A stretch of 64,000 bases of DNA. It comes from Tyto alba (lineage: Eukaryota > Chordata > Aves > Strigiformes > Tytonidae). The DNA is taken from positions 9,295,731-9,359,730 of the forward strand of contig NW_024881283.1 in NCBI RefSeq assembly GCF_018691265.1, in the 5' to 3' direction. The notes under the pieces were generated by a model. It was not told where the DNA came from. It did no database searches and saw only the letters and a program-made list of their open reading frames with translations. Made by a program: the position numbers and the translations under genes. Shown here in pieces: positions 1 through 42,500 of the stretch (position 1 is the first letter of the stretch; each line of letters opens with the position of its first letter).

Positions 1-31947
<31,947 letters not shown>

Positions 31948-32412
31948 GAGAGCAAAGATCCCCAGTTTTCCCCAGGTCCTTCCGAAGCCGCAGCCGCATC
32001 CCGGCTTGTCCCATCCCAAGGAAGGTTGCATGTCAAAGGGCAGCAGGAATGGGGCGTGCTGGGGGTTGGTGGTGGTGGTTGGGTTTTGCCCCCTTTTTCT
32101 TCCCCTTTGCGATTGGGATAGTCCTCGGCTCAGCTGGATGAAGAGGAAAAAGGAGGGGGGGGGGGGGGGGAAAGCAGGTCAGGCTTGTGATTTTTTAATT
32201 TTTTTTTTTTTGTTATTTATTTTTTCAGCCCAGAAAAAAAAAAAAAAATCCCACCGCATGGAAGGCTCTGAGCTTCTGCAGCTGGAATGAACCAAGTGTG
32301 GCAGCAGCTCGGGGAGAGGAGAGGCAAGGAAAGGAGAGGAGGGCTGGCTCGTCCCTCCCGGTGGCTGTCTCCGAGCCAGCTCCTCGGCATTAGCAGCACA
32401 CAGTCCCCAGGG

Positions 32413-32419
32413 TTTTATA
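32413..32419 (-). promoter_or_regulatory. TATA-like box upstream of CSMD2 exon 1
   Basis: On the minus strand the sequence reads GTATAAAACC, a good TATA box. It lies about 380 bases upstream of the outer in-frame ATG (32031). Transcription would then start near 32385-32390. A CpG-rich block further upstream offers an alternative TATA-less start, so this is a candidate only. Confidence 0.4.
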
Positions 32420-33299
32420 CTTTTTTATTAGCCAGTTGATTAATCATTCCCATATCTTGGTGCTCTTCACTAAATGCTGGGGAGGGGAGAGGGCACGGCT
32501 GTTGTGGCGAGGGGCTGCTGGGCAGCCACCAAATACATCTGCTTCGGTTTTGCTTCCCCAAACCCAGCACAATCCTCCCCACCAGCACACTGCAAATTCT
32601 GCTTCAGGATTGTAGTTATTTTTAATGCACACTACAGGTTTCTGGTCTAGGAACGGCCCCCCCATTTTACACGGAGCATGGCATAGTATGCATACGTACA
32701 GACACATGCAGCATCTCTGCTATTAAGACATCTGCCAGAGCAATGCAGCCTCCCGGAGCGCTCCCCCCCGCCCCTGTAAACAACTTGATGATATTTACAC
32801 AATTTCAGTGATGAAGCAAATTTTGATGCAAACACAAAAGATGACAAAAGAGTCACACACACACACACGCATGCCACTTCCCAGTCTGTGATTTGTTCTG
32901 ACAGCAGAGATCCCAGCAATAGAGCAACACCCTGACACTGGTGGGACTGGGTCAGAAGCCAACGGGCATGCTGGGCTGGAGTGCTGCTGCCCCTTTGCAG
33001 GGCTGGCAAGAGCGGGATTTCTCCACTCTTTTTTTTTTTTTTTTTTTAAATCTATTAGTGCATTTGTCCCTGTAGCTACATACAAAATGGGGAAAAAACG
33101 CAGTCTGTTAAAGCCACATTCAGGAACTTAATTATCTCGGTAATGATGCTCACATCTACGAACAAGAAAAAGAATTCAAACGTGACACCAGAGCTTTTTT
33201 AAAAAAAAAAAAAAAAAAACAAAAAAAAACCAAAACCCAAACAAAAAAGACACCATCAAATATCCTCCTCCCCCTCCCCCCCCCCCTTCCCGACAAGAA

Positions 33300-33560
33300 C
33301 CTACTTCAACGTTTCCCTCGGGGTTTGGCGGAGGAGCTGCCCCTCTCCCCAAAGCACGGGTCTCGCCTGCGGGGAAGGGGGTGTTTACCAGACCCAGAGC
33401 CCCCTTCTCCAGCCCTAACCCCCCCTTTTTTTTTTTTTTTTTTTTTGCCTTTGTCCCCTCCTGCTGCCCGCCCCTCGCTCCCCGGGCCGGGCCGAGCCCC
33501 CGCCGCTCTGGTAGCCCAGCTCGCCCCGCCGGGCGGCTCCACTCGCCACCCATCCCCCTG
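33300..33560. promoter_or_regulatory. CpG-rich block (candidate CpG island promoter)
   Basis: This is the densest CpG stretch in the window, with repeated CCGGGCCGGGCC- and CGCCGGGCGG-type GC boxes. It is interrupted by a 20-base T run at 33427-33446. It lies about 1.3 kb upstream of CSMD2 exon 1 and about 2.8 kb upstream of the C1orf94-like first coding exon, between two divergent genes. It could serve either gene or an unseen 5' non-coding exon. The long frames that overlap it on both strands (33176-33661) are by-products of GC-rich sequence. Confidence 0.5.
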
Positions 33561-35002
33561 CCTTCGTGTTTTGCATTTGCTGCAGCTTCTTGCTGCAAAA
33601 CCCCCTTCTTCGGGCTTGTTCCGGTTGCCTTGAATGAGCTTATTTGACAGCTAAAAAACAAATTATATCGAGGGCTTGCAAATCTGTCCCTCCACCCTCA
33701 AATCAATCCTCTTCCTCACTCCCTTTCCCTGTGTCCCCTCTGCATTTCAATCCTTCCACTGCCTACATTGTGAACCGATGCCAAGAGCCAAGGCAACCAG
33801 GGCTGTTACATGAAAGAGTTGCTTTATGTCTGTTTAAACTGCAGTATCCTATTCAAATAGACCTTATTGTTCAAAGGCACAGATCCAAATAGAAAAGGAT
33901 CAGAGAACAGGGTACCACACTTCACAGCTCCATACATTGGTTTTCCCTTGTACAGCTATTCACCTCAGACACCACCACCCCCCCCATCCCAAAATCGCAT
34001 TCAGCCGAGGATGTGACTTGGTTGCTGCACGCCAGCAGGGAATAGGCTGAGCCAAAGGCAGCGAGCCCTGCACCAGGGGCGATCTACAGGCATAAAAAAG
34101 TCATTGAGGAGATACAATCCCACTTTATTCCTGGTTCATAAAATCATATCTATTGCAAATCAAGGCTTTCCTCCCAAACAAGTCCCCTTCCCCAAACCCC
34201 CCAAGGTTTAGGGTCTAGCTCTCAAAAATACTGCATTTAATCGCTAAATGGACAAGGCTGATCAATACAGTGCAAAAAAAACGTGGCTGCAATCACCAAC
34301 TTCGGTGATTACAGCCCATCTTCGATAAGGACGCATTTGCAGGTTCTGCTGAACAGCCCGTTTCTAACCCCCACCACTCACTTCACTTCTCACCTCGCAA
34401 AATTACCTCTCTGCTAACAGAGAAATCCTGTCTTCAGTGCGAGCACCCACCAAGAGACAAATTCTGCTCTGCACTGCCACCCGCAGTCAGAGCCCGGGCG
34501 GGAAGGAGCCTGCTGCCTCCAGACCTCGCTGCCTTCCACATTCTCTGCAGTTATTTAGCCAAGTTTTTTATATCCCATTTATCACACAGTGCCTCACCCT
34601 CCCTGCCAAAACAGTCTCATCTGTTTTGTGATTCCTCCAAATAAAATAAATAACAGCAACTGCAACATCCCCGAGTTGCAGTGTAATCCATGGAGCTGCG
34701 AGCAGTTCGCAGGTATGAACCGAGTCCTCAAAATACCTTCCTGAAGGAAGGGGAAACAGACTCTGACAAAAATCAAATACTTTGTGCCAAAACTTGGTTT
34801 TCCCTCTAGTTTTAACAGAAAGCCACATCCCTATGGCTGCTCCTTCTCTGTCCCACATGCATCATGCTCCAGAGAACCCGGACAGTACCCCATAAATGCA
34901 ACCACTCCAGTGACGTGAGAAACTACAGACAGCGTTCACACTGGGAGCATGACCGTGTTCCCTAAAATTTTAAGTACCACAGTTAGTAATTCGGCATGGG
35001 GA

Positions 35003-35004
<2 letters not shown>

Positions 35005-35033
<29 letters not shown>
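35005..35033 (+). repeat. A homopolymer, 29 bases
   Basis: The run begins inside GGAATAAA, so it looks like a polyadenylated end, but the sequence upstream resembles no gene or retroelement that I know. Confidence 0.95.
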
Positions 35034-35035
<2 letters not shown>

Positions 35036-36348
35036 TCTTACTAAATGCCACATAACTTATTTATTCTCTCTGAACCACATATTATCACTATTGGGGGGAA
35101 AAGAGCTTTTATCTGGCCATAACCATGAGTTAAGAGATAGCTATGAATAATATCTCTATTAGCAAGAAACTGCAGTCACTATTTAACTTACATGACAGGA
35201 GAGTCCAGTTCTGGATTATCTGAAAGGAGATAAGTACAGAACCAAGATCCTGGTGTACACTGTAGCCAAGAATTCAATACACAGCTGTTGCATCTGAAGG
35301 TGTGCACCTATCTTTTATGTTTAAAAATTATTTGGCCTTGTATTTTCGTACCTAGATAAGTTTCATAACCCAGCACCCAAAATGCTACCGAGGATGTTGA
35401 AAAGAAACAGTTCTCAAAGCAAAATTCTGTAGCCCTGATGCTGAAAAATATGCAAGCTCCAAAACGGAGAACAAGTGACTTTTCCATGACAGTGGACAGC
35501 TTACAAGGTGGCTAAAGATATTCTCCCCCTCCATCATAGAGGGGCTGTAGTGCCACTATGCTTCTAGAAAAACGATTGAAGTTCACAACTAGAAATACTG
35601 CCATAGCAGCAGCCCTGTGGACCTGGCTAACCAAGGTGGCACACAGACTTAAAGATGTTCTCAGCATGAACAGAAGGTGGCCAAGTAGAAAAAAAAAACG
35701 ATTGAGAGATGCAACTCAGAATTAGTCCCCCCTGCTTATCTCCAGATAAAGCAGACTTCTGTGCAACTTGCTGGGGAGGGTGGATCTAGAGTGGGCTGTG
35801 AAGAGTTTCAGGGCCACAAACCACACGAGCAGGGGTGGAATGTGTTGCTAGCTGGGCCTCAGAGATGCTACTCCTCTTCTTTGGACTGTGGCAAAATAGG
35901 AGTGAACGCTAAAGCAGGAGCAGCCCTTCTGTCTGCAGCGCTTCCATCGCACGGGGCCTCTGCTCTTCATCTCGTGTCAGTGAGAAGAGGAAGGACTGAG
36001 GGCATGAGAAAGAAGAAGGACCAGAGGGACCAGTCCCTTGTGCGCTCCCCAGGGCTCAGCCCCCCGCAGACACACAAGCAGCAACACGGAGCCCGAGCGC
36101 GGGAGGCAGGGACAGCTGAATGCTGAAGACTAAAGTCTGGTTAGAGATTTATGCCGGAGGAGGCTCCCGACCATGTGAAAGGACACACCGCTGCCATCCC
36201 TGCCGCTGGAAGCCCCGTGGGCATTGCCAGCTGTTAGCCCTCCTGCCAGCTGCCAGAGCCCACGGTTCCGTGGTTGCCAGGGCTCTCCATTGCCAACACA
36301 AACCCCCTCTTTCAAAAAGACCGTTCGTGAACGCCAAGAGGCCGCAAG

Positions 36349-36500
36349 ATGCACCCGGGGAGGAAAAGTTTTTCGGGTCCCTTCCCACCGGGGCCCTTCC
36401 CCAGGCACATCTGGGTCCACAGCGACACTCCCCCGGACAGCTTGGACAAGGCCTGCCACGAGATCTGGAAGCGCGTCCAACACCTCGGCACCCTGAGCCC
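36349..36500 (+). CDS. C1orf94: C1orf94-like exon 1 (start codon)
   Basis: The ATG at 36349 has A at -3 and is preceded in frame by a TGA at 36328, so the frame cannot extend further upstream in this exon. The exon encodes residues 1-50 plus two bases, ending at donor CC|GTGAGT (36501). All three plus-strand frames are open in this GC-rich stretch, and two longer competing frames exist. Only this frame leaves phase 2, which is what the next exon needs, and only it gives the DSLDKACHEIWKRVQ helix. A non-coding exon further upstream is possible. Confidence 0.78.
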
Positions 36501-39500
36501 GTGAGTGACCCCCAGCCAAGCCGGCGGCTGCTTTCCCTTCCCACACCTCCCTAAACTCGGCTTTGGTGCCCCGTGGAGATGAGCGCCTGGGGCACAGGGC
36601 ACATCGACTGCCGACAGCCTCCTGACAAGGCAAATTAGTCCCGCTTTTTCCACTAAACCCAATTTTCTTTGGAAAAAGTGTGTCCCGTGAAATCTGACTA
36701 CTTCAGATGCTGAAGCACCACAAGCAGCTGCTGCATTTGCTTCCCCACAACATTTAAAGAAAAACAACCACACACACATCAAAATATTTACAGGAAGAAG
36801 TGAAAGCAGCATTCAAAGGAGCAAAATCGAAAATTAAAGTGTTATAAGGAAGCTACTGTAAACAGCTGATCTTTACAAAGAAAAGCTGAATTTAGCACAG
36901 AAAAATTTATGCCAAATCATGTTTCACAGGACAAATAACAGTAAGAGGGAAGCATGCTCTTCAGATTAATGGGATAATATTCACTGTATGCTCCCGAAAC
37001 ATAAAAATTAAAATTTATAAATCCAGCTAACAATCAGCAACCATTAGCACGTGTCCAGTTCTTAAATTAAAAAAAAATAAATAAAAAAAAAAACAAACCC
37101 AAACATCATGAGAAGCTGGCCCAACTACCTTGCTACATGGAAGAGTATAACTTCACAGATGAAGGCATGGAGGCACAGAAGGGGAAGTATTTCACGCTAT
37201 GCCAGGTAGAAGCCTAGGAATTACACCTCAGAGTCCTGGCTGCTTTCCTTTCTCCTCCAGATCTTAAGTAAGCCAAAATCTTAAGAGTCTCTAGAATGAA
37301 TGCAGGAAGAGGGAAAGTAGGCAAATCCTGAATCACCAGTGAAGTCCACGAAGTTGCGTATAGTGGTATGTTAAATAAGCTAGAATATCTTTACAATTAG
37401 CACATTCTCAGCCAAACAAGTTTGTTCTGCCAGTTACTAAGAACTCTTAGGAAAGCAGGAGGTATACAAATCAGTGAAGAAGTGTGAGCTACTAACAACC
37501 TTAATTGTATCCTTTAATATATTTTATTCTTAAAGGAATATAGACCTGGTCTTTAGCAGCAAGTTTACTGCAGCAAGACCAGCCTAACCAACATGACTTC
37601 TCTTCTACTCAACCTGCAGTTATCCTGAAGCTAGTGTGCAACTGGGCAGACACAGCAGATGAAAGTAGTTCTTCTTTTGCTACTTTACTTTAAGGTTGTG
37701 AATTTTCGGACCACTGCAATGAAGGCAGTGGCCAAAACACATCCACAAGTACCTGAGACAAACTCAGCAGCGTCAGTTTAACTTAAATTAAAAAGACAAA
37801 GTCCAGTGGCTAAAATTCTATCCTTGGGTTCAGAATAATGATCCTCTACTTATTGTTCATCTTCTGAGTTGAGTTACCTTTGGCAACTCATCTGGCCATT
37901 TCTCTCAGAAATGTTCCCCTGTAATTGGCTAGCAGGCTCTTCAGGATAGAAGTACCCTCTGCACACATACTCATACAGCAGAGTACGTCGATCATCAGTT
38001 TCTCAAAAACCCCAAAGTCACTGAACCTTCCAACAATAGCCAAGCTGAAGAGCTAAGACCAAATTACTGTACAGAGCGCAATGAACTGCTTTAAAACTGA
38101 AGCAATTCAAGTGCAACTGTACTAAGTCAAGTTTCTGCCTCTGAGGTAGAAGCTTCCATAACCTACCTTGGCTACCTGTATTACTCCAGAAAGTTTTATA
38201 GAAAGACTGATTAAGAAAACCTTTCAGTATATATCAACCATCAATAAAGGTGTTGCCCAAATTATCAGCTGCAACTGCATCAGCAGCCAAAGCTAACACC
38301 CCATGACCTTACTCAATTTAGCAATTCGTATTTATTTTAAAATATTGACTTACACAAATTGCTAGTATGCTCACTTTAAAACGTATCTGAAATCTTTTGA
38401 ACCAACAACAAGTTTTACCTTCCTGATTTTGTTGTGGAACGTCTGCATACAGAAGAGCAAATTATTGCTAACACCCAGAGCACGTAGTGACAGAAGGAAT
38501 GTCTTGTGCAGGATGTCGCTATTTACCAACATAAAGGAGGTAAATGAGGTTACAATCTTCCATGAGAAAAGGACAAAGCTTCACAGGCAAGCATCAGAGC
38601 TAGGAACACGACATGCAGCATTCACATCTTCACATGGATTCAAACGCAGGACTCTAGTCACCTAGTGTGTAAGTCCGAGGGAAACAAGAAGCACAGTGGC
38701 CACCTCAACTCTAAGTCTCTCCAACCACAGTCAGGGCATGAATGCCAACAGATTGTGCAAAACACTAAGAGGGGACCCCAAAACCACAAGATTTCAGTAA
38801 AAAATTGTGGAATCAGGGCTGCAGCCTGTGAAGCTGCCAGAGACAGGAATCCCACTGAACCATGGGCCAAAAAAGCTGTATGAAATAAGCTGTACTCAGA
38901 AACAGCCTAACAATTTTCTATTTTCGTATCCACATTATAAATCCATTTATGTTTTTGTTAAAGATATTATCTATGTTCTTTAAAAATAAGGGGAAGCAGC
39001 ATCCTACTAATTATAGTGATCCTATGATTAGAAATAATTAGATATATTTACAATTTAGAATTTTCTAATTTTAGCTGTTTATGAACCATATATGTGTCTA
39101 TATAGTGCACGCACAGTGTATCAGTCCTTCCCTCAAGCTAAGAAAAGTAAATTGATAATACATTATGTTATTGAACATAGTTGGATGAGAAAGAGCAAAC
39201 TGGAATTTAAATCGGTGCTTTGAATAGGTAACCACAATACACTCTAATTGGTATTTTGAGCAGGTGACCATTATAGGCACTTAAGTGTACCTTAAAAGAA
39301 CACAAAATTGTTCAGCTTCAACAGCAGTCCCACTGTGAGGTCCCAGAGGACTTTGGGGGCATGGAGATACTTTGTGATGCACCGTACAGATTAACCCATC
39401 TGACAGCCTTCTCTCCATATGTGAAAGATGGTTAATGAGCTACAAACACAAATACTACAGCCCTGGTAAAGCCTTACAGGTGATAACCGAACTGTAATGA

Positions 39501-42500
39501 CAAGTCAGTCCGAGGAGTTTCTGGCCTTCATCCTGCAAAAATTTGAGGATGCACTGAGCCCTGAAGGTTAAAAACATGCAACGCTGGAGCCTGGAGAACA
39601 AACAAGGTCTCTCCCATTAAGGGACACTGGGATTCAAGGCACACGATACCAAAAACTCTTTTCATGCCCAGAATCAGGGGGTTAAATTTACCACCATTGA
39701 CAACATGGAAACTACCACAGGGTTTAGCTGTGTAACTGAGTAAGGCTTCTCCACGACATAAAATGTTGTGAGGCTCACTCCACTAATAATTACCAACTGC
39801 TCTAATACTATGGCACAGGGAGCCCTTTAGTTCCTCGTCCTGGCACATGTAATCCACCTCGATGCATGTTTAACTCATTCACACCCACAGCCAGCAAAGA
39901 ATCATCTTGTTTAACATAAAACTTAGGGGTTTTTTGTTTGTTTGGTTGGGGTTTTTTTTTGTTTGTTTTGTTTTGTTGTTGTTTTTTGTTTTTGTTTTGT
40001 TTGTTTGGGTTTGGTTTTTTTTTTTTTTTTTACAATCAAAATATATTTTGACTCACAATTTTTTTCAAGCATATCGTCTGTATTCATTCTTTGTCCACTT
40101 ATAATGCTGTCATCCAACTTCAGCTATTCTTGGACAGATGCATTTGCTAAGTTAAATTCCTCCCCACTACTTTTATGTGGTTCTTTGGAAAAGAACAGTG
40201 TCAAAGACAAAATTTTGTTCTGGTTAAGAAGAAATACTTGAGTCTTATATAGAACATTAATGAGATAGAAACGCAAGGTTTAGGAGGAGTGAAGGAAAGC
40301 AGTTCAATTAAGTCAAACCTCCTCTAACAGCAGCCATATTCCGCTTTCTTACAGCAACTACTTGCTAGATGAATCGGAGGGACTCGAAAGTATATACAGA
40401 GCAATGATTGGAAACAGAGAAAGGGAGATGAAATTAAGAGCCCTTTGTGATGCTCAGCTTTCTGCTAAATCCGTTATCACCAGCCTTCTGTGTTCAGCAA
40501 AATCCCACAAGAATTCCAAGGGGCTGGAGGACAGCAGCGCGGCAGGCAATTACAGCACGGAGGGCAGCAAGCCAAGGGTGCCATTTCTCCTGAAATACAC
40601 AGACCCTGCCAAAGACACAGCCAGTCAGGTAATGCCCGGGGAAACTGAGGCAGCGAAGGAGTTCGTACAGAATGGCATGTTCAGCTCTGCCCAGAGCAGT
40701 GCAGCCGTAACGCCATCAACAGAAAGTCAGGCCACAGGACAGAAGCAGCAGCTCCCACCCTTGGCCGAGATTTGCTCCAAAACAGATTCTGATGCAGTCA
40801 CGAGGAGCGCAGGTACGGGTCTGGGCATGGTCCTTAGACATCAGCTGGGGCTCAGGGGGAAAATGAAAACCTAGACCAGAAGCTGTTGAAAAGCAGATGG
40901 CAGGAGCTGCTCGGGCATCACTGCAGCGTTTTCTGTACGGTGATGTCTTCTCTAAGCCTTGTGTAAGGCACTGAAAACGACTCATCTTTTCCATTCAAGA
41001 ACTGTCATTTTATACTAGGATGCTGGTATCTCTGCCCTCTAACTAGCACCTATCCAATGTAATTCTCACATGTTCAAATACAGTAAATATAGGAAAGTCG
41101 AGACCATGGAGATTTATGTATTTGGATGGTATCCTCTAGAAGCTAATTTTTTTTGTTTGGGGTGGACTTTTGGGGATTGCTGGGGTTTTGGGGTTTTGCT
41201 GGGTTCGTTTTGTTTTCTTTTGTAAAGTCATGATTTTTTAGTTCTCATTGTGAGCCATTTAGAAGATCAGGATTTCCACAGAGTTTTGATAACATGCCTT
41301 GAATCATCTTATAATAGATGAAACCCACAGTGCATGTCCTTATCTACTGTTTAAGTTTCTGGACTAGATTTATCAGTCTGGAGACTTAAGACATCATCAA
41401 CTTACTCTCTGTTCTAATATCCCTATCTCAGAGTTTTGAGCTTGGGCAGAGGTTCTTGTTCTATTCTTACAATTTCACTTGTTCTTATGGGTCAGGCAAT
41501 TAGCTTTATTCCAGGTCCTGTGGGTCAGAGTTTTATGGCCCTAGAAGTGAATCTGAACCGCTAATTGCTGAGTTTGGGTCACTGTGTTGCAGGACTACAG
41601 CCTGCAGGAGTAACGTATCTCAAACAGATTTTGCTTAAAGGTAAAGCATGTTCTCTTAATTGCAAATGTTCCACAGATTAATGAAGAGAATGCATGTTTA
41701 TTAATATCTTTAACCTTGTTTTGTTTTACAGTAACTACTGCAACAGCAGATAAAAAGATTGTTAAATACAATGCAAGTACTTCAGGCTGCTTTACTACTT
41801 CAGTGACCACAGCATTAAATCAGCCAGTATGGCACAGTATGATCTTCACTCCATTTTCTGTTGTTCCCAACCACTCTAACTTTCCACAGTTTCAGGTAAC
41901 GTAAGCTAAACCCACATTTTCATGCTAAGAACGTAGAACACCCCCAGGCCTGTATTGACAGACTCAGGGCGCCAACTGCTGCTATTTTGGCAGCTGATTT
42001 GTAAGGTAGAGTAAGAAACCAGGTTGCTATCCTACTACAGGAAGTTACATTAAGTGGTTTTGGGACACAAACAAAGCTTTTACAGCACATGTAGCAGTCC
42101 TCTGAGATGGCTGTGATATCAAAGGACGGTGTGTTATTGACACAGATACTGAATGCTGACCTCTCTCAGCTTTCAGTAGTTTCCATTTTTATCCTGTATT
42201 TACAAATATTTTATCTTGTATTTACAAATACTTTGACATAATAATTCATGACAAATATTTCATGCAATTTCCCTGTTTACAAATTGGGATACTGCCATCT
42301 TAGGCTAGTGAAACAATCTCATATCAAGGTAAAAAAAAACAACTAAGATAATAAGTCCAATGCTCAAGTTGAAAGAAATAAAAGAATGAATACTGGGAAA
42401 CCCGTGTAGCCATGGCTTTATGAGCTGTCCTCCCCTATTTCCCTTCAACTCCACAAAAAAAAAAAAAAATAAAAACAGTCCACAAAACACACATCAGAAA

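Larger units (their letters stand above)
32420..36348. other. Intergenic region between divergent CSMD2 and C1orf94-like genes
   Basis: I see no protein-coding exon here. The region carries the CpG-rich block, long homopolymers (T 33029-33047, A 33201-33219, T 33427-33446, A 35005-35033) and, near 33240-33290, A-rich and C-rich low-complexity sequence. Either gene may have 5' untranslated sequence in it. The frames at 34437-34858 and 35761-36126 resemble nothing I recognise. Confidence 0.7.
36501..40354 (+). other. C1orf94-like intron 1
   Basis: The intron is 3.85 kb. I found no further exon, but an exon whose length is a multiple of three with phase 2 on both sides could have been missed. 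It contains a MIR/CORE-SINE-like relic at 37150-37245 and a G/T-rich low-complexity block at 39927-40032. The frames at 38429-38665 and 38665-38883 resemble nothing I know. Confidence 0.65.

Noticed and set aside
33176..33661. 161-codon minus-strand frame in the CpG-rich block
   Set aside because: It is built from homopolymers (Lys, Gly and Phe runs) and GC-rich low complexity, with no domain.
36120..36812. Long frames on both strands over 36.1-36.8 kb (up to 167 codons)
   Set aside because: They are shadows of a GC-rich stretch. Only the 36349-36500 frame splices in phase to the next exon and gives a C1orf94-like sequence.
39907..40241. Phe/Val-rich frames over 39.9-40.2 kb as a membrane protein
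   Set aside because: The residues come from T/G low-complexity sequence.
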